Shown piece after piece: positions 1 through 7,241 of a DNA stretch of 64,000 bases. Both the position numbers and the translations under genes were made by a program. This DNA comes from Eubacteriales bacterium. GTDB lineage: Bacteria; Bacillota; Clostridia; Lachnospirales; Lachnospiraceae. The notes under the pieces were generated by a model that was not told the origin of the DNA, ran no database searches, and saw nothing but the letters and a program-made list of their open reading frames with translations. The DNA is taken from the NCBI GenBank assembly GCA_030539395.1, contig JAUNSC010000013.1, positions 16,732 through 80,731 of the forward strand, given 5' to 3'. Positions within the stretch are counted from its first letter, which is position 1; each line of letters opens with the position of its first letter.

Positions 1-54
1 ATTGATATTGAAACAGGCAATTATGAAACGAAGATTGTAAATAAGAATAAATAG
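1..54 (+). CDS. 3' end of an upstream gene, probably IMP cyclohydrolase (partial)
   Basis: An open frame enters from the left edge and stops at TAG 52-54, leaving 17 residues that end in VNKNK. Its stop overlaps the AGGAGG ribosome binding site of the next gene, an AICAR transformylase, so the two are tightly coupled. In Clostridia the AICAR transformylase is often separate from the cyclohydrolase and follows a stand-alone PurO-like IMP cyclohydrolase, and the tail resembles such proteins from memory. The identity rests on this context and a short tail, so it is only tentative. Confidence 0.45.
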   Translation: MDIETGNYETKIVNKNK

Positions 55-68
55 GAGGAAAATCTATC

Positions 69-1244
69 ATGAAAGAATTACAGTTAAAATACGGATGTAA
101 TCCAAATCAGAAACCATCCCGCATTTACATGAAAGAGGGCGAACTGCCGATTCAGGTATTATCCGGAAAACCGGGATATATCAATTTCCTGGATGCTTTA
201 AACGGATGGCAGCTGGTACGTGAATTAAAAGAGGCAACAGGTCTTCCGGCTGCAACATCTTTTAAACATGTTTCTCCGGCCGGCGCAGCGATCGGTCTTC
301 CTCTTACAGATACACTTGCAAAAATTTACTGGGTGGATGATTGCGGTGAACTGTCTCCGCTGGCCTGTGCATACGCAAGGGCAAGAGGAGCAGACAGAAT
401 GTCTTCTTTTGGTGACTTTATCGCATTATCTGATGTCTGTGATAAAGATACAGCTATGTTGATCAAGAGAGAAGTATCAGACGGAGTCATTGCTCCCGGA
501 TATACAGAAGAGGCTCTGGAAATTCTTAAAGCAAAGAAAAACGGCAATTATAATGTAATCCAGATTGATGAGGCTTATCGTCCGGCGCCGATTGAACATA
601 AAGAAGTATTTGGCGTAACTTTCGAACAGGGACGTCAGGAGCTGCCGATTAATGATGAGCTGCTTTCCAATATCGTAACAGAAAATAAGAATGTTCCGGC
701 AGATGCTTTAAGAGATATGAAGATTGCACTTATCACTTTGAAATATACACAGTCTAACTCTGTCTGCTTTGTAAAAGACGGCCAGGCCATCGGTATCGGC
801 GCAGGCCAGCAGTCACGTGTACATTGTACAAGACTTGCAGGACAGAAAGCCGACAACTGGCTTCTCCGTCAGTGTCCGAAGGTAATGAATCTTCCCTTTA
901 TTGACGGTATCCGCCGCGCTGACAGAGATAATGCCATTGATGTATATATAGGTGAAGAATATATGGATGTTCTGGCAGACGGTGCATGGGAAAAAGTATT
1001 CAAAATAAAACCGGAAGTATTCACAAGAGAAGAAAAACGTGCCTGGCTTGACCAGATGGACGGTGTTACTCTTGGTTCCGATGCTTTTTTTCCATTCAGT
1101 GATAATATTGAACGCGCACACAAAAGCGGCGTGAAATATATTGCCCAGCCGGGCGGCTCTGTGCGTGATGACCTCGTAGTTGAGTGCTGTAACAAATATG
1201 ATATGGTGATGGCTTTCACGGGCATCAGACTGTTCCATCACTAA
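69..1244 (+). CDS. purH: AICAR transformylase (stand-alone PurH transformylase domain)
   Basis: Transfers a formyl group from 10-formyl-THF to AICAR in the penultimate step of IMP synthesis, in the cytosol. The 391 residues match only the transformylase half of PurH: KYGCNPNQKP at the start, SFKHVSPAGAA near residue 65, TLKYTQSNSVC near 225, then GAGQQSRVHC and SDAFFPFSD, all typical of the AICARFT fold. The N-terminal cyclohydrolase domain of bifunctional PurH is absent, which explains the shorter length. The start follows an AGGAGG site 9 bases upstream. The preceding partial gene is probably the separate cyclohydrolase, so the pair would complete purine synthesis. Sure of the family. Confidence 0.95.
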   Translation: MKELQLKYGCNPNQKPSRIYMKEGELPIQVLSGKPGYINFLDALNGWQLVRELKEATGLPAATSFKHVSPAGAAIGLPLTDTLAKIYWVDDCGELSPLACAYARARGADRMSSFGDFIALSDVCDKDTAMLIKREVSDGVIAPGYTEEALEILKAKKNGNYNVIQIDEAYRPAPIEHKEVFGVTFEQGRQELPINDELLSNIVTENKNVPADALRDMKIALITLKYTQSNSVCFVKDGQAIGIGAGQQSRVHCTRLAGQKADNWLLRQCPKVMNLPFIDGIRRADRDNAIDVYIGEEYMDVLADGAWEKVFKIKPEVFTREEKRAWLDQMDGVTLGSDAFFPFSDNIERAHKSGVKYIAQPGGSVRDDLVVECCNKYDMVMAFTGIRLFHH

Positions 1245-1277
1245 AAAGAGCATATTGTGGGAGATTTGTGAGTTAAA

Positions 1278-2813
1278 ATGAAAAAGAGCACAGAAGAGAA
1301 GACTGCTAAGGAAAAACTGCAGACGGCGGGGCGAATTTTAAAGCGGCGCTTAAGACGGAAACACAGGCAATATCAGAAAACACAGCGGCAGAAAAAAAGT
1401 AATCGTATCAAAATGCGAAAAAAACTGTCGCGGCAGGAATATTTACGCTTCCGCATTCAGGAACTAAAAGAGGGAGAATGGAAAAAGGCATTGGCTTACG
1501 CTCTGGCCCTGCTTTTGTGTGTTTTTCTGTTTACAAAAATTGTTGCGGCAGTATCTGGTTTAATCCGGGAAAAAAGAAAACCGGCAGAAACGGAAACAGA
1601 GACTGTAACAGAAACGGAAACAGTATATCCTGAAAAGGATATCAGCATAGGAAGTACCGGATGCATGCTGCTTCATTCTCCGTTTATTGACTCCTATCCT
1701 GACAGTGACGGAAAATACGATTTCTCTTCCATATATAAATTTATAACGCCTTATTATAGTGCTCCGGATTATATGACCTGTGAATTTGAAGGTGCACTGG
1801 GCGGTGATGAACTTGGATATTCAGGCTATCCTTCTTTTAAATCACCTGATATCATTATAGAAAATATAAGGGACAGCGGTGTTGATCTTCAGTTTCTTGC
1901 TACAAACCATATATATGACGGATGGTCCTACGGATTTCACAGGACGATGGATGTCTATGAGGAAAAAAAGATTCCCTATACAGGGATTCGAAAAACAGAG
2001 CAGGACAAACATTATTACATAGCGGATATAAACGGAATCAAAATTGGATTTGTCAATTATGTCTATGAAACAACAGGAACGGGAACTAACTTAAATGGTA
2101 TGCAGCTGGAACAGGAAGACTGGAATCTGATTAATGTTTTTGATTACAATAATCTGGATCCTTTTTATGTAGAAATGGAAAATAACATATATGCCATGAA
2201 CCAGGAAGGAGCACAGTTTATCATTGCACAGATGCACTGGGGAAATGAATATCAGCTTACAGAAGCTGATTATCAGCGGGAAATTGCCCAGAAACTTGCA
2301 GATATGGGGGTCGGTGCGATTATAGGAGGCCATCCCCATTGCGAACAGCCTATTGATGTATTTACATCATCTGCAACCGGACAAAATATGTTTTGCATCT
2401 TTTCGGAGGGCAATGCTCTCAGCAATCAGAGAATGTACCTGATGGATGAGATGCCTACCGGTCACACTGAAGACGGAGCAATGATCACCTTAACGCTTCA
2501 TCAAAACAGCAGGGGAGAAGTATCCATTAAAAATATAGAACTTCTGCCTACATGGGTATACCGCTGGCAGGATAATGACGGTTCCAGGTATTATATCCTC
2601 CCTCTTGATGATGTTGACAATATCGAAAAAACCACAGGAATCAACGGTATCAAAGAAGAAGCGAAAGCTTCCTATGAGAGAACGATTGAAGAACTGCAGC
2701 CCGGCCTTGAGAAGGCTTTAAAAGCTTTTGGGGCCGGATATGCTGACACAGCAGAAACGGAAGAGCGGCAGTCACAGGATTCAACCGATACCCAAAAAGA
2801 TTCAGAAATATAA
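1278..2813 (+). CDS. CapA-family (poly-gamma-glutamate synthesis type) membrane protein
   Basis: A 511-residue protein with a strongly basic cytoplasmic N-terminus (about residues 1-70, many Arg/Lys), one membrane segment (about 73-95), a Glu/Thr-rich linker with ETETETV repeats, then a CapA/PgsA metallophosphatase-like domain facing outside. Family signatures are GSTGCMLL near residue 130, NHIYDGWSYG near 212 and GGHPHCEQP near 353, where the Asn and His residues would bind metal. CapA domains occur in capsule polymer synthesis but also in many proteins of unknown role. No capB/capC partners are next to it, so a poly-glutamate role is not supported here. The C-terminal tail (after about 485) is polar and probably disordered. 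Confidence 0.85.
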   Translation: MKKSTEEKTAKEKLQTAGRILKRRLRRKHRQYQKTQRQKKSNRIKMRKKLSRQEYLRFRIQELKEGEWKKALAYALALLLCVFLFTKIVAAVSGLIREKRKPAETETETVTETETVYPEKDISIGSTGCMLLHSPFIDSYPDSDGKYDFSSIYKFITPYYSAPDYMTCEFEGALGGDELGYSGYPSFKSPDIIIENIRDSGVDLQFLATNHIYDGWSYGFHRTMDVYEEKKIPYTGIRKTEQDKHYYIADINGIKIGFVNYVYETTGTGTNLNGMQLEQEDWNLINVFDYNNLDPFYVEMENNIYAMNQEGAQFIIAQMHWGNEYQLTEADYQREIAQKLADMGVGAIIGGHPHCEQPIDVFTSSATGQNMFCIFSEGNALSNQRMYLMDEMPTGHTEDGAMITLTLHQNSRGEVSIKNIELLPTWVYRWQDNDGSRYYILPLDDVDNIEKTTGINGIKEEAKASYERTIEELQPGLEKALKAFGAGYADTAETEERQSQDSTDTQKDSEI

Positions 2814-2849
2814 AAAATATATAAAATCGAAAATTTGTTCGAAATTCTG

Positions 2850-2878
2850 TTGACAAACATTTGTTCTAGTATTATAAT
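2850..2878 (+). promoter_or_regulatory. Sigma-A promoter of yneA
   Basis: A perfect -35 (TTGACA, 2850-2855), a 17-bp spacer and a perfect -10 (TATAAT, 2873-2878) lie 56 bases before the yneA start. A LexA box sits in the spacer and a second one just downstream, so this strong promoter should be held shut until DNA damage. Confidence 0.88.
2854..2867 (+). promoter_or_regulatory. LexA (SOS) operator 1
   Basis: CAAAC-ATTT-GTTCT fits the Gram-positive LexA box CGAAC-N4-GTTCG with one mismatch per half. It lies between the -35 and -10 elements of the yneA promoter, so bound LexA would block RNA polymerase. Confidence 0.75.
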
Positions 2879-2886
2879 CTAATTAT

Positions 2887-2900
2887 CGAACGGACGTTCT
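2887..2900 (+). promoter_or_regulatory. LexA (SOS) operator 2
   Basis: CGAAC-GGAC-GTTCT matches the Gram-positive LexA box in all but the last base. It begins 9 bases after the -10 hexamer, over the expected transcription start. Together with operator 1 (centres 33 bp apart, about three helical turns) it predicts tight SOS control of yneA. The lexA gene itself is not in the window. Confidence 0.85.
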
Positions 2901-2933
2901 TTATGATGTCAGAAAGATGAGGGGGATTATAAA

Positions 2934-3266
2934 ATGAGTAGAGCAAAAAGAAGAAGATTACGTCAAATTCAGAGAAACAGAAGGATTGCATCTGTTTTTG
3001 CACTTGTCATCATGACTTTTTCGGTTTCTATTTTATTCCATAATTTTAGTGTACGTGCTGAAAAGCCTGCCGCCTATAAGTATTATACTGATATCCGTGT
3101 GGGATGCGGTGATACACTCTGGGGCATTGCAGAGCAATATATGACGGATGAATATAAAAATCCTGCAGCATATATTCGTGAAATCAAAGAAATCAATAAT
3201 ATTGGTTCAGATATACAGTATGGACAATATCTGACCATACCGTATTATTCAGAAGAACTGAAGTAA
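2934..3266 (+). CDS. yneA: YneA-like SOS cell division inhibitor (membrane anchor + LysM)
   Basis: A 110-residue protein with a basic cytoplasmic end, one membrane segment (about 20-40, FALVIMTFSVSILF) and an extracellular LysM domain (about 54-103) with the typical DTLWGIAEQY start and YGQYLTIP end. This is the size and plan of Bacillus YneA, which delays septation while DNA is repaired. Two LexA boxes and a consensus promoter directly upstream support the SOS assignment more than the sequence itself, which is short. The start follows GAGGGGG 9 bases upstream. Downstream lies a recombinase gene, as in Bacillus (yneA-yneB), though of another recombinase family. A general LysM cell-wall protein is the alternative. 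Confidence 0.8.
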   Translation: MSRAKRRRLRQIQRNRRIASVFALVIMTFSVSILFHNFSVRAEKPAAYKYYTDIRVGCGDTLWGIAEQYMTDEYKNPAAYIREIKEINNIGSDIQYGQYLTIPYYSEELK

Positions 3267-3317
3267 TATAACTGTCTTGACAAAACAAAACTTTTGGCTT
3301 TCAATATTTACAATCAG

Positions 3318-3372
3318 ACCCAATCCTTTTTATAGTATTTATTCTTTAAATATTTTTTAAAAGGGATTGGGT
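3318..3372. repeat. Long inverted repeat between yneA and the recombinase
   Basis: ACCCAATCCTTTTT (from 3318) is mirrored by AAAAGGGATTGGGT (to 3372), a stem of 13-14 bp with one mismatch around an AT-rich centre of about 27 bases. No U-run follows on either strand, so it is a poor intrinsic terminator. It may still end yneA transcription, or be a protein or recombinase site. A TTGACA-like element at 3277 and the promoter at 3399 lie on either side. Confidence 0.55.
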
Positions 3373-3398
3373 TATAATATTATAAAAACATCTTTTTC

Positions 3399-3428
3399 TT
3401 GACAATAGTAAAAGAGATATGTTATGTT
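3399..3428 (+). promoter_or_regulatory. Possible promoter of the Xer-type recombinase
   Basis: TTGACA at 3399-3404 is followed after 18 bp by TATGTT (3423-3428), a weak -10. It lies between the first ATG of the open frame (3424) and the preferred start at 3508, which argues for the later start. No LexA box is visible here. Confidence 0.4.
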
Positions 3429-3507
3429 TAATTTGCTCCATCAATCTATACGACAAACCATAGTTTTTCCAATAGATTATTGTCAAAAGAAAGGAATAAA
3501 CACAAAT

Positions 3508-4566
3508 ATGGACAAAAATCAGCTTACATACCATGAACAGGTTAAAATTGATAATACCTTGCGTCTAAGAGAACTTTTAAAATCAATGCCGCCTTTTGTC
3601 AAAGATTATTTTCGGGCAATTGAGCCAACAACATCCACACGTACACGAATTTCCTACGCATATGATATCCGCGTTTTTTTTCAGTTTTTATTAGATGAAA
3701 ATCCGGCATTTAGAAATAAATCTATGGATGATTTTACTGTAGATGTATTAGATCAGCTAAAGCCGGTTGATATTGAAGAATATCTGGAATATCTGAAAGT
3801 TTACCAGTCAAATGATAATTTGAAAACAAACGGTGAACGAGCTTTAAAACGCAAAATGGTTGCTCTCAGAGGCTTTTACGCATATTATTTTAAACGGGAA
3901 TTAATTAAAACAAATCCCACTGTCCTTGTAGATATGCCCAAGATCCATGACAAGGCAATTATACGCCTTGATGCGGATGAAACAGCCTCTCTGTTGGATT
4001 ATATTGAGCATTGCGGGGCTTCTTTATCCGGACAGAAAAAAATATACTGGGAAAAGACAAAAGTCCGTGATCTGGCCATTGTAACGCTTTTGCTGGGCAC
4101 TGGAATCCGTGTTTCCGAGTGTGTGGGACTGGATATCAAGGATATAGATTTTAAAAATAACGGGATTAAGGTTGTCCGAAAAGGCGGAAATGAAATGGTT
4201 GTATATTTTGGTGATGAAGTTGAAAAAGCCCTTATAAATTATCTTGAACAAAGAAATGGGATCACAGCCCTGGCCGGTCATGAAAATGCTTTATTTCTAT
4301 CTACCCAGAGAAAACGTATCGGGGTTCAGGCAGTGGAAAATCTGGTAAAAAAATATGCAAGTCAAATTACAACCACCAAAAAAATTACTCCGCACAAATT
4401 ACGGAGTACTTACGGAACAAGCCTTTATCAGGAAACAAACGACATATATCTTGTGGCGGATGTCCTGGGTCATAAAGATGTAAATACAACGAAAAAACAT
4501 TACGCTGCCATGGATGATCAGAGAAGGCGCATGGCTGCCACTGCTGTCCGACTGCGCGAAGAATAA
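3508..4566 (+). CDS. Xer-type tyrosine recombinase (XerS/XerCD-like)
   Basis: Site-specific DNA recombinase of 352 residues. All six catalytic residues are visible: Arg201 (GTGIRVSE), Lys225 (VRKGG), His296 and Arg299 (TPHKLRS), His322 (LGHKD) and the nucleophile Tyr332 (KKHYAAMD). The N-terminal core-binding domain (about 15-150) starts with ELLKSMPPFVKDYF, like single-recombinase XerS proteins. The length (XerC/D about 300, XerS about 356) also fits XerS. ATG 3508 is chosen because a GAAAGGA site precedes it and the promoter overlaps the earlier ATG at 3424. No phage genes are nearby, so a phage integrase is unlikely. A dif-like site follows 4 bases after the stop. Likely job: resolving chromosome dimers. 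Confidence 0.82.
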   Translation: MDKNQLTYHEQVKIDNTLRLRELLKSMPPFVKDYFRAIEPTTSTRTRISYAYDIRVFFQFLLDENPAFRNKSMDDFTVDVLDQLKPVDIEEYLEYLKVYQSNDNLKTNGERALKRKMVALRGFYAYYFKRELIKTNPTVLVDMPKIHDKAIIRLDADETASLLDYIEHCGASLSGQKKIYWEKTKVRDLAIVTLLLGTGIRVSECVGLDIKDIDFKNNGIKVVRKGGNEMVVYFGDEVEKALINYLEQRNGITALAGHENALFLSTQRKRIGVQAVENLVKKYASQITTTKKITPHKLRSTYGTSLYQETNDIYLVADVLGHKDVNTTKKHYAAMDDQRRRMAATAVRLREE

Positions 4567-4570
4567 TTAT

Positions 4571-4597
4571 ATTTTACATAATATAGTTATGTATACT
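4571..4597. other. dif-like Xer recombination site
   Basis: Two 11-bp imperfect inverted arms, ATTTTACATAA (4571-4581) and TTATGTATACT (4587-4597), flank a 5-bp AT centre. Read on the - strand the right arm TTATGTAAAAT differs by one base from the XerD-binding arm of known dif sites (as I recall them from E. coli and B. subtilis), and the left arm ends in CATAA like XerC arms. The usual centre is 6 bp, so the spacing is one base short. It lies directly behind a Xer-family recombinase gene and at the point where the two gene blocks converge. Confidence 0.62.
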
Positions 4598-4663
4598 ATA
4601 TTTGGCGATAGAGAAACAAAAGTATACTTCGCACATACTCGCAGCTTCATCCCGTTGTATAAG

Positions 4664-4688
4664 AAAAAGCCGGAAACCCCGGCTTTTT
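4664..4688. terminator. Bidirectional terminator between the recombinase and dtd
   Basis: AAAAAGCCGG, a 5-base loop and CCGGCTTTTT form a 10-bp stem with an A-run on one side and a T-run on the other, so it can end both converging transcripts. Confidence 0.92.
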
Positions 4689-4697
4689 GATTACATA

Positions 4698-5135
4698 TTA
4701 ATTTTCTAATATAATAGTAAACGGTCCGTCATTTACAAGCGAAACTTCCATGTGGGCCCCAAATGATCCGGTTTCCACAATCGGAATATGTTTCCTGCAT
4801 TCAGAAACTACATATTCATAAAGCATCTCAGCCATTTCAGGATCTCCTGCTTCAATAAAACTGGGCCTGTATCCTTTTTTGCAGTTTGCATAGAGAGTAA
4901 ACTGTGATACAAGAAGAAGGCTTCCATCTACATCTTTCAGAGCAAGATTTGTTTTCCCCTCTTCATCGGAAAATATACGAAGCCCAATCATTTTTTTGAT
5001 CAATGCATCTGCTTTCTCTTTATTGTCTTCTTTTCCTGCACCAATCAACACAAGAAATCCACGGTCAATCTGTCCGATTACCTCATCTTCCACCGAAACA
5101 GATGCTTTTGTTACACGCTGAATCACGAATTTCAT
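4698..5135 (-). CDS. dtd: D-aminoacyl-tRNA deacylase
   Basis: Removes D-amino acids wrongly attached to tRNA, a proofreading step in the cytosol. The 145 residues are the standard length. The family motifs SQFTLYA (about residue 78) and NDGPFT (about 136), which build the active site across the dimer, are both intact, as is the start MKFVIQRV. Its ATG overlaps the stop of the upstream kinase-like gene by 4 bases, so it is translated by coupling. It is the last gene of its transcript, before the terminator at 4664-4688. Confidence 0.96.
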   Translation of the reverse strand: MKFVIQRVTKASVSVEDEVIGQIDRGFLVLIGAGKEDNKEKADALIKKMIGLRIFSDEEGKTNLALKDVDGSLLLVSQFTLYANCKKGYRPSFIEAGDPEMAEMLYEYVVSECRKHIPIVETGSFGAHMEVSLVNDGPFTIILEN

Positions 5136-5767
5136 TTTGCCTGTTTTGCCTCTTTCTTCTGTATAAACTCATAAATAAGATTTACCGTCTCATCAATTCC
5201 CAATACACTGCTGTTAATACACAGATCGTAACTTGAAATATCACCCCAGCGCTTGCTTGTATAATAATTATAGTAGCTGGCACGCTGTTTGTCGGTTTTC
5301 TGTATCACATCTTTTGCCTTCGCGTCAGTAAAATCATATTTCTGTGCAATCCGGCGGATGCGAACTTCTTTATCACCGTAAATAAAAACAGAAATCAGAT
5401 TCGGATTATCATCCAATGCATAATCCGCGCACCGGCCGACCATGACACAGGGACCTTCCTTTGCAATTTCTTTTATGGCATTAAACTGAGCTAAAAATAC
5501 TTTATGGTTTATAGGCATACCAGAAAGAGCTGCAGAAGCATATCCCAGTGAATATGTATCCATTACAAGAGAATATAAAAAACTGTTTGTCGGTTTTTCA
5601 TCATGATTTTCAAATAATTCCTGACAAATACCGCTGTCTTTCGCCGCCCTGTCTAAAAGTTCATTATCATAAAACTTTACACCAAGTTTCTCTGACAGCT
5701 TTCGCCCTATCTCACGGCCTCCGCTGCCATACTGGCGGCCGATGGTTATAATTGATTTACACGCCAT
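5132..5767 (-). CDS. Cytidylate kinase-like family protein
   Basis: A 211-residue P-loop protein of the cytidylate-kinase-like family common in Clostridia. The loop is [15 protein letters not shown] (about residues 6-20), which keeps the SGG of cytidylate kinase, followed by [11 protein letters not shown] (about 33). True Cmk usually has a cleaner GxxGSGKG loop, and the substrate of this branch is unknown. The start at 5767 is chosen because GGGAGGGG lies 6 bases upstream, and no site supports the longer frame. Its stop overlaps the dtd start (ATGA). A promoter is predicted at 5799-5827. Confidence 0.85.
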   Translation of the reverse strand: MACKSIITIGRQYGSGGREIGRKLSEKLGVKFYDNELLDRAAKDSGICQELFENHDEKPTNSFLYSLVMDTYSLGYASAALSGMPINHKVFLAQFNAIKEIAKEGPCVMVGRCADYALDDNPNLISVFIYGDKEVRIRRIAQKYDFTDAKAKDVIQKTDKQRASYYNYYTSKRWGDISSYDLCINSSVLGIDETVNLIYEFIQKKEAKQAK

Positions 5768-5798
5768 GCAAAACCCCTCCCTTAAATCAATATAAATT

Positions 5799-5827
5799 AT
5801 TATATTACAATATGCCCAAAAAGTACA
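5799..5827 (-). promoter_or_regulatory. Possible promoter of the kinase-like gene and dtd
   Basis: A perfect TATAAT (5799-5804 on the - strand) lies 17 bp from a weak -35, TGTACT (5822-5827). It sits in the 78-base gap after rluD. Confidence 0.5.
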
Positions 5828-5845
5828 CAAATTTCAAAAGAAATT

Positions 5846-6757
5846 TTATAACTTTTTCAGTAATTTTTGGAAATATTCCGGAAGCGGTGCCGAGAATTCC
5901 ATATACATATTAGTCCTTGGATGTATAAATCCAAGAACCTGCGCATGCAGGGTCTGTCCCTGCAGACCGGAAAACGGACATTTAGCCGGACCATATACAT
6001 CATCTCCCAATATAGGATGGTGTATACTGCTCATATGCACACGAATCTGATGAGTACGGCCTGTTTCAAGCCGACACTCAATATATGTGTACTGGCCAAA
6101 ACGCTGCAAAACACGATAATGTGTTACTGCTTCTCTGCCGTTTTTTGTATTTACCGCCATTTTTTTTCTTTCTATTGGATGTCTGCCTATGGGAGCATTT
6201 ATTGTTCCCTCATCCTCTTTCAGATTTCCATGTACAATAGCCCTATATTTTCGTGTAATAGAGTGTTCTTTCAGCTGATCTGCAATGTGGTTATGAGAAA
6301 AATCATTTTTGCAGACCAACAGAGATCCCGTTGTATTCTGATCAATGCGATGTACAATACCAGGACGCAAAACACCGTTAATTCCTGAAAGCTGATCTTT
6401 GCAGTGAAACATTAAAGCATTCACCAGCGTACCGCTGTAATGACCTGCACCCGGATGGACTACCATTCCCTTCGGCTTATTTACTACCAGAAGATCCTCA
6501 TCCTCATACAAAATATCCAGAGGAATATTTTCAGCAGCAATATCCGGTTCGATCTGCCGGGGTATCCGGATCATAATTGTTTCTGTTCCTGTAAGCTTGT
6601 AATTTGATTTGACTGGTTTATCTGAAATCAGGACATTTCCCTCTTTTAACAATTTCTGGATAAAAGAACGTGAAAACTCCTCTATATTTTCAGAAACATA
6701 TTTGTCAATTCTCTGTCCGGCCATGCCTGGATCAGCTGTTAAGATTTTTTCATCCAT
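5846..6757 (-). CDS. rluD: RluA-family 23S rRNA pseudouridine synthase, RluD-like
   Basis: Isomerises uridines to pseudouridine in large-subunit rRNA. An N-terminal S4 RNA-binding domain (about 12-75) is followed by the RluA catalytic domain. The active-site motif PGIVHRIDQNTTG (about 130-142) holds the catalytic Asp. ETGRTHQIRVHM (about 232) is a second family signature. Length 303 is normal. It follows GAGGA upstream and overlaps the end of lspA by 19 bases, the same lspA-rluD pairing found in Bacillus. Exact target uridines cannot be read from the sequence. Confidence 0.93.
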   Translation of the reverse strand: MDEKILTADPGMAGQRIDKYVSENIEEFSRSFIQKLLKEGNVLISDKPVKSNYKLTGTETIMIRIPRQIEPDIAAENIPLDILYEDEDLLVVNKPKGMVVHPGAGHYSGTLVNALMFHCKDQLSGINGVLRPGIVHRIDQNTTGSLLVCKNDFSHNHIADQLKEHSITRKYRAIVHGNLKEDEGTINAPIGRHPIERKKMAVNTKNGREAVTHYRVLQRFGQYTYIECRLETGRTHQIRVHMSSIHHPILGDDVYGPAKCPFSGLQGQTLHAQVLGFIHPRTNMYMEFSAPLPEYFQKLLKKL

Positions 6758-7215
6758 GAAAAATCCTCGTTTCGATAAATAATGAGTATTAGTATCAATG
6801 AGACGCAGACAAAACAGTCTGCAACATTAAATACAGGAAAATCTATTAGTGAAAAATAGAAAAAATCTACAACAAACCCGCGAAAAACACGGTCTAAAGC
6901 ATTCCCAATCGCTCCGGCTGCAAGAATGGAACTTAAAATCCGAAACGCCGTATACTTTGCAGTATTCGGAATTTTTATCCAGGAATACATAATCAGAGCT
7001 GAAATAAGGGCTGTCAAGATCAGAAAGAGCCATTTCATGCCGCCGAACAGTCCCCATGCCGCACCGGTATTTTCAAGATAATAAAGCTCGAATACACCGG
7101 AAATAAGCGGAACACCGGAGGTTTCTTTTAAATGCAAAACTGCAAAATATTTTGTAAGCTGGTCAAAAGCAGTAAGTATGACAGTTGTCAAAATACATGC
7201 CCATGTTTTAATCAT
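6739..7215 (-). CDS. lspA: Lipoprotein signal peptidase (signal peptidase II)
   Basis: Cleaves signal peptides from lipidated prolipoproteins in the membrane. The 158 residues give four membrane segments (about 6-25, 60-78, 88-105 and 130-147). The two catalytic aspartates sit in GNALDRVFRGFVVDFF and FNVADC, and ENTGAAWG (about 50) is the other conserved stretch. A GGAGGATACA site precedes the ATG. It forms an operon with aroB upstream and rluD downstream. Confidence 0.96.
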   Translation of the reverse strand: MIKTWACILTTVILTAFDQLTKYFAVLHLKETSGVPLISGVFELYYLENTGAAWGLFGGMKWLFLILTALISALIMYSWIKIPNTAKYTAFRILSSILAAGAIGNALDRVFRGFVVDFFYFSLIDFPVFNVADCFVCVSLILILIIYRNEDFSWMKKS

Positions 7216-7241
7216 TGTATCCTCCGTTTTGTGAAAAAATT

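Noticed and set aside
813-1253. A 146-residue - strand frame over the end of purH
   Set aside because: Overlaps strongly conserved transformylase codons and has no start site or recognisable product.
3424-3507. 28-residue N-terminal extension of the recombinase
   Set aside because: The promoter overlaps this ATG, no ribosome binding site precedes it and the extra residues fit no family start.
3508-4566. Recombinase read as a phage or integrative-element integrase
   Set aside because: No excisionase, phage, conjugation or tRNA attachment site is nearby, and the gene is flanked by yneA and a dif-like site.
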